DNA of 64,000 nt from Streptomyces minutiscleroticus (GTDB lineage: Bacteria > Actinomycetota > Actinomycetes > Streptomycetales > Streptomycetaceae), in NCBI RefSeq assembly GCF_014650875.1, contig NZ_BMVU01000004.1:280376-344375 (forward strand). Direction: 5' to 3'. Both the position numbers and the translations under genes were made by a program. Below are positions 43,899-53,036 of this stretch, piece after piece. The stretch's first letter is position 1. Every line of letters begins with the position of its first letter. A model generated the notes under the pieces. That model was not told the DNA's origin. It made no database searches and saw only the letters and a list, made by a program, of their open reading frames with translations.

Positions 43899-43985
43899 CG
43901 ATCCCACCGTTCCGGCGGTCTCCGTGGCCTTCGCCGTTCCGGCGGTCCCCCGTGACCTTCACCGTTCCGGCGGTCTCGGTGTTCT
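43899..43985. repeat. 27-bp tandem repeat, three copies
   Basis: The palindromic core ACCGTTCCGGCGGT recurs with a period of 27 bases near 43907, 43934 and 43961, separated by CTCCGTGGCCTTC-like spacers. It lies between terD and the next gene. Confidence 0.7.
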
Positions 43986-44052
43986 CCGCGGTCCGCGCGC
44001 GTCCCTGCGGCGGGGTCGGGAGCCCCCGGGTCCGCATGGCACCATCTCGTAC

Positions 44053-44553
44053 GTGCTCGACATCGGCTACGCCCTCTCCACCCGCTTCCCCGACCCGCCG
44101 CAGACCGACTACCGCCGCGCGGACGTCCGCGCGCTGCGGCACGACCTGTTCGCCGGGGACGTCTACCTGGCGGACACCAAGGAGGACCGGGAGCTGTCCA
44201 CAGCCTGGGGATGGGTGCCGGTGCTCGACTTCGCGTGGGCGCTGTGCGACATCGTCGAGCAGCTGGACCAGGACCCGCTCGGCAGCCGTGCCGCCCGTCC
44301 GCAACGCGCCGAGCTGGACTTCACCGAGTCCACCGACCGCATGCTCTTCGAGCGCCGCTTCGGCTGGGTGGACATCGAGGCCGACTGGATGCCCGGCGAC
44401 GAGGAGCCGCTGACCTTCTCGCACGCCGAACTGCGCAAGGAGGCCCGCGACTTCCTCCACGACCTGATCGCGGACCTCACCGACATGCACGAGGACCTGG
44501 CGGAGAACCCGGCGATCTGGACGCTCCAGGCCCGCTTTCCGCGCGTGGGCTGA
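44053..44553 (+). CDS. Conserved hypothetical acidic protein
   Basis: A 166-residue acidic cytoplasmic protein of unknown function. Notable stretches are LDIGYALSTRFPDPPQTDYRRADVRALRHDLFAGDVYL, FAWALCDIVEQLD, and a C-terminal helix ARDFLHDLIADLTDMHEDLAENP. Two Trp-rich segments (AWGWVPVLDFAW, RFGWVDIEADWM) suggest a compact fold. GTG at 44053 is chosen from the start of conserved-looking sequence; the upstream open part overlaps repeats. The gene is followed immediately by the 110-bp repeat array. Confidence 0.75.
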   Translation: MLDIGYALSTRFPDPPQTDYRRADVRALRHDLFAGDVYLADTKEDRELSTAWGWVPVLDFAWALCDIVEQLDQDPLGSRAARPQRAELDFTESTDRMLFERRFGWVDIEADWMPGDEEPLTFSHAELRKEARDFLHDLIADLTDMHEDLAENPAIWTLQARFPRVG

Positions 44554-44940
44554 AGGCACGGGACCGGCCACCGGTCCCGGTCGTCGGTTCCGGCCACCGA
44601 TCCCGGCCACCGGTTCCGGTCGTCGGTTCCGGTCGTCGGTCCCGGCCCGTGCCCGCGCGCGTCCGCAGCGCGCCGTCCGGCGCCGACGCACCCGCGGCGG
44701 GCCGTCCCCGCCCCGGTCATCGATCGCGGTCATCGGTTCCGGTCGTCGGTCCCGGCCCGTGCCCGCGCGCGTCCGCAGCGCGCCGTCCGGCGCCGACGCA
44801 CCCGCGGCGGGCCGTCCCCGCCCCGGTCATCGATCGCGGTCATCGGTTCCGGTCGTCGGTCCCGGCCCGTGCCCGCGCGCGTCCGCAGCGCGCCGTCCGG
44901 CGCCGACGCACCCGCGGCGGGCCGTCCCCGCCCCGGTCAG
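44554..44940. repeat. Perfect 110-bp tandem repeat, about 2.9 copies
   Basis: A 110-base unit starting CCCGGCCCGTGCCCGCGCGC is at 44641 and 44751 with no difference that I can see, and a third copy starting at 44861 breaks off near 44939. The repetition reaches back to about 44623. The last copy overlaps the stop codon of the pentapeptide gene. Upstream, 44560-44640 is made of shorter related units (GGTTCCGGTCGTC). Identity between copies implies recent duplication or gene conversion. Confidence 0.95.
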
Positions 44941-45638
44941 CCGGCCGCTCCCTCCACCCTGACCCCCATCTCCGCCGCCAGCAGCGGTGCCAGGTCGAGC
45001 AGCTGGGCCGGGCTGATCACCGCGCCCGCGAGCCGGTCCACGCCCCGGGCGATGTCCAGCTCCGCCACCCGGCGCAGGTCGACGTCCACGAGCGTGGCCG
45101 CGCTGAGGTCCGCCGCCTTGAGCACGCAGTCCACGAACTCCACCCGCTCCAGGCGGGCGCCCCCGAAGTCCGGCTCCACCAGCACGCACCCCTCGAAGAC
45201 CACGTCCTTCAGGCGCGCCCTGCGCAGGTTCAGGTAGTCGAGCTTGCCGCCGCGCACCAGCACCCGCTCCAGCGCGGAGCCGTGCAGCTGCGTCCCGCCG
45301 AGCCGGGCGTCCACCAGCTCCACGTCGCGCAGCGTCGCCTCGGCGAGGTCCGTCCCCACGCCGCGTATCCCCGTCAGGACCGAGTCCAGCAGCCGGGCCC
45401 GGGTCAGCCGCGTCTCGTCCAGCGCGCACCCCACCAGCGCGCAGTCCATGAAACGGGCGCCCCCGCCGTCCTGCCCCACGAAGTCCGCCTCGCGGAACTC
45501 CAGCCCGTCGTAGTCGCCGTCAGGTTCCAGCTCGCCGCCCTCGTACGGCACGAGCGGCGGCAGGCTGACCTCCGGCCGCCGCGCACTGCGCACACCCGGC
45601 CGCGCCGCGCTCTTCCCACCCATCGTTCGCCTCGCCAT
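44937..45638 (-). CDS. Pentapeptide-repeat protein
   Basis: A 233-residue protein dominated by pentapeptide repeats of the A(D/N)LXX type (LEFREADFVGQDGGGARFMDCAL, ARLLDSVL, DLAEATLRDVELVDARL, NLRRARLKDVVFEGCVL, FGGARLERVEFVDCVLKAADLSAATLVDVDLRR). This folds as a right-handed quadrilateral helix that can mimic DNA; some members shield gyrase from quinolones, but most are uncharacterised. The C-terminal helix (ISPAQLLDLAPLLAAEMGVRVE) may dimerise. ATG at 45638 is the start. Its stop lies in the 110-bp repeat array. Confidence 0.9.
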   Translation of the reverse strand: MARRTMGGKSAARPGVRSARRPEVSLPPLVPYEGGELEPDGDYDGLEFREADFVGQDGGGARFMDCALVGCALDETRLTRARLLDSVLTGIRGVGTDLAEATLRDVELVDARLGGTQLHGSALERVLVRGGKLDYLNLRRARLKDVVFEGCVLVEPDFGGARLERVEFVDCVLKAADLSAATLVDVDLRRVAELDIARGVDRLAGAVISPAQLLDLAPLLAAEMGVRVEGAAG

Positions 45639-45735
45639 GCCCCCATGCTGCACCCCGGCACTGACAGCGCGGCCGGACCCCACGCCGGACCCCACGCCGG
45701 AGTGCGTACCGGAGCACGGCCGGCCGGGAACGGCC

Positions 45736-45766
45736 TTGACCTCAAGCGGACTCGAGGTCGGAGGCT
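45736..45766 (+). promoter_or_regulatory. SoxR box with 19-bp-spaced promoter
   Basis: TTGACC (45736-45741), a 19-base spacer and GAGGCT (45761-45766) form the over-long promoter typical of MerR-family activators. The spacer holds CCTCAAG-CGGA-CTCGAGG (45740-45757), matching the SoxR operator CCTCAAG-N4-CTTGAGG at all but one base. Streptomyces SoxR responds to redox-active antibiotics and activates a small reductase regulon. Confidence 0.88.
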
Positions 45767-45829
45767 GACTCCCCCGACCACGTGCCGGACGGCCGCGGGC
45801 CGTCGGCCACCGCACCCCTGGAGACCGCC

Positions 45830-46810
45830 ATGCACGCCGTCCGCCTGCACGCCTTCGGCCCGGCCGAGAACCTCACGTACGAGGAGACCGACGACCCGCG
45901 GCCGGGCCCCGGCCAGGTCCGTGTCGCGGTGGCCGCGGCCGGCGTCCACCTGCTCGACGCCGCGCTGCGGGAGGGTTTCCCCGGCCCTCTGCCAAAGCCG
46001 CCCGCCCTGCCGACCGTCCCCGGCCGCGAGATCGCCGGGGTCGTCGAGTCCCTCGGCGACGGCGTGGACCCCGCATGGCTCGGCAGACGCGTCGTCGCCC
46101 ACCTGGGCTTCGCCCCGGGCGGCTACGCCGAACTGGCCGTCACCGACGCCGACCGCCTCCACGACGTCCCGGAGAACCTGGACTTCGCCCAGGCGGTGGC
46201 CATGATCGGCACCGGTCGCACGGCCATGGGCATCCTGCAGTTCGCGGAGCCGGACCCCGGGACGGTGGCCGTGGTCCCGGCCGCGGCGGGCGGCATCGGC
46301 ACCCTGATCGCGCAGTACGCCAAGAACGCCGGCGCCACCGTCGTCGGCCTCGCCGGCGGCCCGGAGAAGACGGCCCGCGTCGCGGCGGCCGGCGCCGACC
46401 ACGCCGTCGACTACACCGCCCCGGACTGGCCGGACCGGGTGCGCGCCCTCCTCGGCGGCAGGCCCGCCACCGTCGTCTTCGACGGCGTCGGCGGCGACGT
46501 CGCCCGGGCCGCCGTCGGACTGCTGGGCCCCGGCGGCAGGCACCTCGTCTTCGGCTGGTCCTCCGGCGGGCTGCGCGACGGCTCCCCGTACCTGGTCGAG
46601 GGGGTGTCCGAGCAGGTGCTCGGCCCGGTCATGCTGGCGCGGGCGGGTGGTCCGAACCCCCTGCGCGCCCTGGAGACGCGCGCCCTCGCCGAGGCCGCCG
46701 CGGGTCGCCTCGTCCCCGCCGTCCAGCGCTTCCCGCTCGCCGGGGCCGCCGAGGCCCACCGCGCCCTGGAGAACCGGGCGACCGCCGGGAAGGTCGTCCT
46801 CGAACCGTAA
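45830..46810 (+). CDS. SoxR-controlled quinone oxidoreductase (MDR family)
   Basis: A 326-residue medium-chain reductase of the zinc-free quinone-oxidoreductase branch. The N-terminal catalytic domain runs MHAVRLHAFGPAENLTYEETDDPRPGPGQVRV, and the Rossmann NADP-binding part has VPAAAGGIGTLIAQYAKNAGATVVGLAGG. The zinc-site cysteines of alcohol dehydrogenases are absent. ATG at 45830 has GGAG seven bases upstream. The SoxR box and my recollection that the S. coelicolor counterpart belongs to the SoxR regulon suggest detoxification of quinone antibiotics. Confidence 0.9.
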   Translation: MHAVRLHAFGPAENLTYEETDDPRPGPGQVRVAVAAAGVHLLDAALREGFPGPLPKPPALPTVPGREIAGVVESLGDGVDPAWLGRRVVAHLGFAPGGYAELAVTDADRLHDVPENLDFAQAVAMIGTGRTAMGILQFAEPDPGTVAVVPAAAGGIGTLIAQYAKNAGATVVGLAGGPEKTARVAAAGADHAVDYTAPDWPDRVRALLGGRPATVVFDGVGGDVARAAVGLLGPGGRHLVFGWSSGGLRDGSPYLVEGVSEQVLGPVMLARAGGPNPLRALETRALAEAAAGRLVPAVQRFPLAGAAEAHRALENRATAGKVVLEP

Positions 46811-46813
46811 GCG

Positions 46814-46834
46814 GCCGTACGGCAACCGTACGGC
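46814..46834 (+). terminator. Hairpin after the oxidoreductase gene
   Basis: GCCGTACGG (46814-46822), loop CAA, CCGTACGGC (46826-46834): a perfect 9-bp hairpin four bases after the stop codon. Confidence 0.7.
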
Positions 46835-46981
46835 GGTCGACGGCTGGCGGTCAGCAGTGAGCAGTCAGCGGCCGGCGGTCGGTCGTCGGAGGTCGGCCGG
46901 AACCGGACAGGCCCGTACGGCACCGGAGCACGGCCCCGGAGCACGGATGCGGCCTGCACCGATCCGTGGTGTTCTGACCCC

Positions 46982-48670
46982 GTGAGCCAAGCCGGTGACA
47001 GTGCGCAGCCGACCGGACCGCCAGGACCCACGGGGCCGGCCGGACCGTCGGAGCCGACCGGCCCGTCAGGACCCACCGGACCGACCCAGCCGACCGGCCC
47101 GCCGGAGTCCACCGGGCCGACCGGCCTTCCGGAGTCCATCGGGCCGACCGGGCCTTCCGGTTCTTTCGGTCCTTCCGGGCCTTCCGGAAAGCCCTCCGCC
47201 CCGGCCGACCCCCGTCGCTGGTGGGCCCTGGTCGTCATCGCGTCCGCCCAGCTCATGGTCGTGCTCGACGCGACCATCGTGAACATCGCGCTGCCCTCCG
47301 CGCAGCGCGATCTGGGCATGTCCGACGGCAGCCGCCAGTGGGTCGTCACCGCCTACACGCTCGCCTTCGGCGGCCTGCTCCTCCTGGGCGGCCGCATCGC
47401 CGACCGCGCGGGCCGCAAGCGCGCCTTCGTCGTCGGCCTCGCCGGTTTCGCCGCGGCCTCCGCCCTGGGCGGCGCCGCCACCGGCCCCGGCATGCTCTTC
47501 GGCGCCCGCGCCCTCCAGGGGGTCTTCGCCGCCCTGCTCGCGCCCTCCGCGCTGTCGCTGCTCACCACGGCGTTCACCGACCCCGAGGAGCGCGGGAAGG
47601 CGTTCGGCGTCTACGGCGCGCTCGCCGGGGGCGGCGCCGCCACCGGTCTGATCACCGGCGGCGTCCTCACCGAGTACCTCGACTGGCGCTGGTGCCTGTA
47701 CGTCAACGTCCCCGTCGCCGCCCTGGCCCTCGTGGGCGCCCTCGCCCTCCTGCACGACCGGCCGGGGCACACCGAGGCCCGGCTCGACGTGCCCGGCGCG
47801 CTCCTGGGCTGCGGCGGCCTCGTCGCGATCGTCTACGGCTTCGGCGAGGCGGAGCCGCGCGGCTGGGGCGACGCCCTGGTGGTGTCCCTGCTCGCCGCCG
47901 GGCTCGTACTCCTGCTGGGGTTCGTGCGGTGGCAGGCGCGGGCGCCGCACCCCCTGCTGCCCCTGCACGTCCTCAAGGACCGCAGCCGCGCCGGCTGCTT
48001 CCTCACCATGGGGCTCGCGGTCGTCGGCATGTTCGGGATGTTCCTGTTCATGACCTACTACCTGCAGGGTGTGCTCGGCTACTCGCCGCTGAGGGCGGGG
48101 CTCGCCTTCCTGCCCTTCACCGCCGCCGTGCTCACGGGCTCCACCCAGATCTCGGCGCGGCTCCTGCACCGCGTCGCCCCGCGCCTGCTCATGGTCCCGG
48201 GCACGCTGCTCGCCGCGGGCGGCATGCTGCTGCTCACCCGGCTCACGGTCCACTCGGAGTACGCCACCCACCTGCTGCCCGCGATGCTGCTGACGGGCCT
48301 CGGCATGGGCCTGGCCTTCATGCCGGTCTTCGCGACCGCCACCGCCGGGGTCGCGCCCCGGGACGCCGGGGTGACCTCCGCGACCGTCAACACCGCGCAG
48401 CAGGTCGGCGGCTCCATCGGCACCGCCCTGCTCAACACGGTCGCCACGAGCGGCGCCACCCGCTGGATCGCCGGCCACCGGCGCGGCCCGGGGGCCGGGG
48501 CCAGGGCCGGACTCGTGCGCGAGGGCGTCGTCCACGGCTACACCGCCGCCATCGCCTGGGCGGCCGTCTTCCTGGTCCTCGCCGCGCTGGCGGCCGGGGT
48601 CATGGTCACCGCGGGCGCACCCGGGCACCCGGGGGCCGGGGACGGGCCCGCCCCCGGCCCGGCCGTCTGA
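46982..48670 (+). CDS. DHA2-family MFS exporter with collagen-like N-terminus
   Basis: A 562-residue drug:H+ antiporter of the 14-helix DHA2 (EmrB/QacA) family. Motifs: [21 protein letters not shown] in helix 1, [15 protein letters not shown] (motif A), [16 protein letters not shown] (motif C region). Before helix 1 lie about 75 residues of Gly-Pro-Thr/Ser triplets ([20 protein letters not shown]), a collagen-like disordered cytoplasmic extension. GTG at 46982 is the start. Substrates may be antibiotics; no cognate regulator is adjacent, but it lies downstream of the SoxR-controlled gene after a terminator. Confidence 0.9.
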   Translation: MSQAGDSAQPTGPPGPTGPAGPSEPTGPSGPTGPTQPTGPPESTGPTGLPESIGPTGPSGSFGPSGPSGKPSAPADPRRWWALVVIASAQLMVVLDATIVNIALPSAQRDLGMSDGSRQWVVTAYTLAFGGLLLLGGRIADRAGRKRAFVVGLAGFAAASALGGAATGPGMLFGARALQGVFAALLAPSALSLLTTAFTDPEERGKAFGVYGALAGGGAATGLITGGVLTEYLDWRWCLYVNVPVAALALVGALALLHDRPGHTEARLDVPGALLGCGGLVAIVYGFGEAEPRGWGDALVVSLLAAGLVLLLGFVRWQARAPHPLLPLHVLKDRSRAGCFLTMGLAVVGMFGMFLFMTYYLQGVLGYSPLRAGLAFLPFTAAVLTGSTQISARLLHRVAPRLLMVPGTLLAAGGMLLLTRLTVHSEYATHLLPAMLLTGLGMGLAFMPVFATATAGVAPRDAGVTSATVNTAQQVGGSIGTALLNTVATSGATRWIAGHRRGPGAGARAGLVREGVVHGYTAAIAWAAVFLVLAALAAGVMVTAGAPGHPGAGDGPAPGPAV

Positions 48671-48793
48671 GCCGCGCCCCTGCCCCGGCCGCCCGGGTCG
48701 TACCCCTCCTCCGGCCGTCCGGCCGCGTCCCCGGTGCCCGGTCGTCCGAGCCGCACCCCTGGTCCGGTCGCCCGGGTCGCGCCTCCGGACGGG

Positions 48794-49273
48794 TCAGTCG
48801 TCCGAGCCGCCCAGCCGCGCCAGCGCCTCGTCCGTCAGCCGGTACACCGTCCACTCGTCCTGCGGGCGCGCGCCCAGGGACTCGTAGAAGCCGATCGACG
48901 GCTCGTTCCAGTTCAGGACCGACCACTCCAGGCGCTCGTACCCGCGCTCCACGCAGATCCGCGCCAGTTCGGTCAGCAGCGCCCGGCCGTGGCCGCCGCC
49001 GCGCGCCTCGGGGCGGACGTACAGGTCCTCCAGGTAGATGCCGTGCACGCCGCGCCAGGTGGAGAAGTTCAGGAACCACAGCGCGAAGCCGACCGGCTCG
49101 CCCGCCGCGTCCTCGGCGATGTGCGCGAACGCCGCGGGCCGCTCCCCGAACAGCGCCTCGCGCAGCTGCTCCTCGGTGGTCCGCACCTCGTGCAGCGCCT
49201 TCTCGTAGTCCGCCAGCTCGCGGACCATGGCGTGGATGGCGGGGACGTCGGTGGGAAGAGCCGTACGAATCAT
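48794..49273 (-). CDS. GNAT family N-acetyltransferase
   Basis: A 159-residue acetyltransferase close to the diamine/polyamine acetyltransferase group (MIRTALPTDVPAIHAMVRELADYEKA, FALWFLNFSTWRGVHGIYLEDLYVRPEARGGGHGRALL, WSVLNWNEPSIGFYESLGA). The acetyl-CoA loop is RPEARGGGHGRAL. The IYLEDLYV segment is typical of SSAT-like enzymes, so spermidine, diamines or thialysine are possible substrates. ATG at 49273 follows TACTCT by six bases on the minus strand. A polyamine link with the nearby flavoprotein oxidase is conceivable. Confidence 0.88.
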   Translation of the reverse strand: MIRTALPTDVPAIHAMVRELADYEKALHEVRTTEEQLREALFGERPAAFAHIAEDAAGEPVGFALWFLNFSTWRGVHGIYLEDLYVRPEARGGGHGRALLTELARICVERGYERLEWSVLNWNEPSIGFYESLGARPQDEWTVYRLTDEALARLGGSDD

Positions 49274-49404
49274 GCGGGCAGAGTACGTCAGGGCGGCCCG
49301 CCGGCCGGCCCGGCCGCCCTCGCCCCTCAGGCCCGGCCGCCCCTCGCCCCTCACCGTCCCGGCAACGTACGAACACCGCCCCGGGCTCCGATCCCCCGCC
49401 CCGG

Positions 49405-50247
49405 TCACCGCCCCAGCAGCATCCGGGCGATCTCCACCTGCTCCGGCACCGGCTCCTCCCCCTCCTCCACCCGCCACAGCGAGCTCTGCAGCACCCGGCC
49501 CAGCGTCCAGGCGCGGGCCCGCTCGCGGTCCGCGCCCAGCGCCTCCGTCAGCAGGTCGAAGCGGTGGCGCAGCCGGCCCTCCGCGAACCGGTTCCACAGC
49601 GCCGGGAGCAGGTCGAAGCAGGGGTCGCCCGCGAGCGGCTTCGGGTCGATGACGAGCCACGGCTCGCGCTCGCCCGCCAGGACGTTCTCGAAGTGCAGGT
49701 CCCAGTGCAGCAGCCGGTCCCCGGGCTCGCCCGCGACCTCCCGCACCGCCGCCGCGCAGTCCCGCAGCAGCCGCCCGGTCACGGTCTCCGGCCCGGTCAC
49801 CGCCAGCGCCGCGGGCAGCCGCTCCTCCAGCATGCGCGCCGCCATGCCGCCGAGCCGCCGCAGCCCGTCCGGCGCCGGCACCGCGCACAGCCGGGCCAGC
49901 AGTCCCCCGAGGAGCGCGGTCGCGTCCACGACGTCCGGTACGGCCGCCAGGGAACGGGCGCCGTCGAGCCGTTCGAGCAGCAGCGTGCCGCTCCCCGGGT
50001 CCTCGTCCAGCAGCCGTACGGCGCCGTCGCCGTCCCAGGTGCGCAGCGCCAGTCCCTCGCCCTCCGTCTCCTCGTCGCGCACCTGGAGCTTCAGCGCCGC
50101 GGGCGTCCCGTCGCGCCGCACCACCGGCAGCACCACGGACGCGCGCCCGCGCATCGGCGGCCCCTCCCGCCGCAGCCCCCAACGCTCCAGGAACTCCGGC
50201 CCCCGCCGCAGCAGTTCCGCCTCGTACGCCCGCTCCCCGGTTCCCAC
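49405..50247 (-). CDS. APH(6)-like aminoglycoside/hydroxyurea phosphotransferase
   Basis: A 280-residue kinase of the streptomycin 6-phosphotransferase-like family (PF04655). Brenner-type catalytic motif HWDLHFENVLAG, with the metal-binding Asp in LVIDPKPLAGDPCFDLLPALW. ATP-binding features lie in VVLPVVRRDGTPAALKLQ. It may be an intrinsic resistance or housekeeping kinase; the true substrate is unknown. GTG at 50247 is chosen for an AAGGGG site six bases upstream; GTG at 50253 is an alternative. Divergent from the flavoprotein gene. Confidence 0.85.
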   Translation of the reverse strand: MGTGERAYEAELLRRGPEFLERWGLRREGPPMRGRASVVLPVVRRDGTPAALKLQVRDEETEGEGLALRTWDGDGAVRLLDEDPGSGTLLLERLDGARSLAAVPDVVDATALLGGLLARLCAVPAPDGLRRLGGMAARMLEERLPAALAVTGPETVTGRLLRDCAAAVREVAGEPGDRLLHWDLHFENVLAGEREPWLVIDPKPLAGDPCFDLLPALWNRFAEGRLRHRFDLLTEALGADRERARAWTLGRVLQSSLWRVEEGEEPVPEQVEIARMLLGR

Positions 50248-50400
50248 CGGCACCCCTTCCGTCTCCGGCCCCGCCCCTGTTCCCCTCCCGCTCCCGTCCT
50301 TCCCCGTCCCGTTCCCGGGCACCCCAACGGCCCCTCCCCGCCCGCGGATCGACGGATTCCGTAGGAGACACCCGCGTCTCCACGGGCTACCGTCCCGCGC

Positions 50401-51831
50401 ATGAGCAGCGCGGACAGCACCGTCGTCAACGGCGGCATCTCGTTCTGGCACGCCCAGGAGGTCCGGAAGGCCCGGGAGGCCGGGGGGAAGGCCCCCGCGC
50501 CCCGCCCGCACCTCCCCGGGGACGCGCACGCCGACGTCGCCGTGGTCGGCGGCGGCTACACCGGCCTGTGGACCGCGTACTACCTCAAGAAGGCCGAGCC
50601 GTCCCTGCGGATCACCGTCCTGGAGCGGGAGTTCTGCGGTTACGGCGCCTCCGGGCGCAACGGCGGCTGGCTCTACAACGGCATCGCGGGACGCGACCGT
50701 TACGCCCGGCTGCACGGCCACGAGGCCGCCGTCCGGCTCCAGCGCGCCATGAACGACACCGTCGCCGAGGTCGTCCGGGTCACCGGGGAGGAGGGCATCG
50801 ACGCGGACGTGCACCGGGGCGGCGTCCTGGAGGTCGCCCGCACCCCCGCCCAGCTGACCCGCCTCAGGGCGTACCACGAGACCGAGCTGGCGTACGGCGA
50901 GGAGGACCGCGAGCTGTACGACGCGCGCGGGACCGCCGAGCGGGTCCGCGTCGCCGGCGCCCTCGGCGCCACCTGGACCCCGCACGGCGCCCGCCTCCAC
51001 CCCGCGAAGCTGGTGCGCGGGCTGGCCGCCGCCGTCGAGGCGCTCGGCGTCACGGTCCACGAGAACACCCCCGTCACCGGGACCGTGCCCGGGCGCGCCG
51101 TCACCCCGTACGGCACCGTCCGCGCCCCGTACGTCCTGAGCTGCACCGAGGGCTTCACCGCCGGTCTGAAGGGCCAGAGGCGGACCTGGCTCCCGATGAA
51201 CTCCTCGATGATCGTCACCCGGCCGCTCACCGGCGAGCAGTGGGAGGCCGTCGGCTGGGAGGGCCGCGAGACCCTCGGCGACATGGCGCACGCCTACCTG
51301 TACGCCCAGCGCACCGCCGACGGCCGCATCGCGCTCGGCGGCCGCGGCAACCCGTACCGCTACGGCTCCCGCACCGACGCCGGCGGGCGCACCCGCGCGG
51401 CCACCGTCCGGGAGCTGTACGAGGCGCTGCTGCGGCTCTTCCCCGCCCTCTCCGGCATCGGCCTCGACCACACCTGGTCCGGCGTCCTCGGCGTGCCGCG
51501 CGACTGGTGCGCCGCCGTCACCCTCGACCGTGCCACCGGCCTCGGCCGGGCGGGCGGCTACGTCGGCTCCGGGGTCGCCACCGCCAATCTCGCCGGCCGC
51601 ACCCTGCGCGACCTCGTCCGGCACGACTCGGGACAGGCGGACCCCACCGACCTCACCGCCCTGCCGTGGGTGAACCACCGCACCCGCCGCTGGGAGCCTG
51701 AACCGCTGCGCTGGCTCGGGGTGCAGGGCCTGTACGCGGCCTACCGGGCCGCCGACCGGCGCGAGCGCGCCGCGGGCGGCGCCGGGTCGTCGCGCGTGGC
51801 CCGCGTCGCCGACCGGATCGCCGGCCGCTGA
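50401..51831 (+). CDS. FAD-dependent amino-group oxidase (DAO family)
   Basis: A 476-residue flavoprotein of the D-amino-acid-oxidase/OrdL family, most like gamma-glutamylputrescine oxidase-type enzymes. The dinucleotide fold is VAVVGGGYTGLWTAYYL (about residues 46-62), followed by VLEREFCGYGASGRNGGW, typical of this branch, and a C-terminal FAD segment GGYVGSGVATANLAGRTL. No signal peptide. ATG at 50401 follows TACCGT by seven bases. Substrate could be a polyamine derivative or glycine-like amine; not resolvable. Confidence 0.88.
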   Translation: MSSADSTVVNGGISFWHAQEVRKAREAGGKAPAPRPHLPGDAHADVAVVGGGYTGLWTAYYLKKAEPSLRITVLEREFCGYGASGRNGGWLYNGIAGRDRYARLHGHEAAVRLQRAMNDTVAEVVRVTGEEGIDADVHRGGVLEVARTPAQLTRLRAYHETELAYGEEDRELYDARGTAERVRVAGALGATWTPHGARLHPAKLVRGLAAAVEALGVTVHENTPVTGTVPGRAVTPYGTVRAPYVLSCTEGFTAGLKGQRRTWLPMNSSMIVTRPLTGEQWEAVGWEGRETLGDMAHAYLYAQRTADGRIALGGRGNPYRYGSRTDAGGRTRAATVRELYEALLRLFPALSGIGLDHTWSGVLGVPRDWCAAVTLDRATGLGRAGGYVGSGVATANLAGRTLRDLVRHDSGQADPTDLTALPWVNHRTRRWEPEPLRWLGVQGLYAAYRAADRRERAAGGAGSSRVARVADRIAGR

Positions 51832-51977
51832 GACGGTCCGGACCGCCGGTCGTTGGAACAGTGCGAAGGCAGTGAAGGGCCGGGAGAACCCGGGTACGTA
51901 CGGGCACACGTGCACCACGAGCAACACAAGCGCCACGAGCACCACGGACAGTACGAGAGACGAGGGACGCCACCTCC

Positions 51978-52727
51978 ATGAACACCGCAGTCACCGGAGT
52001 CACCGCGGCCACCCCCGCCGTGGACACCGTCCGCTACAGCGCGGACGGCCAGCTTCTCGACATCCACCGCGCCGCCGCCCCGGACGCCCCCACGGTCCTG
52101 CTCTGGCACGGCCGCGGCCCGGCCGAGCGGGACGTCCTCGGCTCGCTCGCCGCCGACGTCGCCCGGCTCGGCGCCACCGTCGTCGTCCCCGACTGGCGCC
52201 CCGACGCCGACCACGGCGGCCGCCCGCACCTGGAGGCGTCCCTGCGCTTCGTGCACGACCTCGTCCGCGACTCCGGCAGCCCCGTGACCCTCGCGGGCTG
52301 GTCCCTCGGCGCCCGCGCCGCCATGGCGACCGCGCTGCGGCCCGATCCCCCGCACGGCTGGCGCCCGGCCGCGGTCGTCGGCGTCGCCGGCCGCTACAAC
52401 CAGCCCGAGCCCCTCCTCGGCCTGCCCTCCCCCATGGACGTCTGCGCCGGCGCCCCGCCGCTGCCGATCCACCTGGTGCACGGCACGGGCGACACGGTCT
52501 GCGACTTCGCCAACGCCCTCGCGTTCCAGGCGGTCCTGTCCGGCCACGGCCGCGACGTCCCGCTCACCCGGCTGGACACGGACCACCCGGGCGCGGTCAT
52601 GGCGGAGTACGACCCGGAGCTGGGCCGCTGCCGCCCGGCCGAGGCGCCCGTCCCCCGCCGGGAGGGCCTGCGCACGGCGCGCGTGATCGCCGAGACGGCC
52701 CTGGCGACGGCGGCGCCCGCGGCGTGA
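51978..52727 (+). CDS. Alpha/beta hydrolase
   Basis: A 249-residue alpha/beta-hydrolase. The oxyanion region is LLWHGRGPAERDVL, the nucleophile elbow GWSLGARAA (Ser about residue 111), the acid in VHGTGDTVCD and the His in LDTDHPGAV. Esterase, lipase or dienelactone-hydrolase-like activity; no lid domain. ATG at 51978 has GAGGGACG upstream. The 146-base gap before it follows the flavoprotein gene, so an operon is possible but not shown. Confidence 0.85.
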   Translation: MNTAVTGVTAATPAVDTVRYSADGQLLDIHRAAAPDAPTVLLWHGRGPAERDVLGSLAADVARLGATVVVPDWRPDADHGGRPHLEASLRFVHDLVRDSGSPVTLAGWSLGARAAMATALRPDPPHGWRPAAVVGVAGRYNQPEPLLGLPSPMDVCAGAPPLPIHLVHGTGDTVCDFANALAFQAVLSGHGRDVPLTRLDTDHPGAVMAEYDPELGRCRPAEAPVPRREGLRTARVIAETALATAAPAA

Positions 52728-52767
52728 CGCACCGTGCGGCGGCGTCCCCCGGCACCGCCGCACACAA

Positions 52768-52804
52768 GAGAAGGCCCAGGTCAGCAGCTGACCCGGGCCT
52801 TCTC
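52768..52804. terminator. Terminator between hydrolase and tRNA-Thr
   Basis: GAGAAGGCCC (52768-52777) pairs with GGGCCTTCTC (52795-52804). An inner GGTCAGC/GCTGACC pairing extends the stem. It lies between the convergent hydrolase and tRNA genes and can serve both. Confidence 0.88.
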
Positions 52805-52818
52805 GCACTCCTCGGCGG

Positions 52819-52892
52819 AGCCCCCTGTCGGATTCGAACCGACGACCTTCGCTTTACAAGAGCGGCGCTCTGACCAGCTGAGCTAAGGAGGC
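52819..52892 (-). tRNA. tRNA-Thr, anticodon TGT
   Basis: On the minus strand a 74-base cloverleaf starts GCCTCCTTAGCTCAGCTGG and ends GGTTCGAATCCGACAGGGGGCT. The acceptor stem GCCTCCT pairs with AGGGGGC including G-T pairs. The anticodon loop CTTGTAA gives TGT, reading ACA codons (and probably others by wobble). The TTCGAAT T-loop is canonical. CCA is not encoded. Confidence 0.96.
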
Positions 52893-53036
52893 CTGCACGC
52901 GTGCGTGCCCGTGCAGTGTACCCAGGTCGCGGCGGCCGCCTCCCGGGAATTCCCCCGAACTTCATCACGTCCCGAGTACTGACAGATCCGGTGGACGACA
53001 GGTAGCGTCCTCAACCAGTTCACCCTCGTGGACTAC

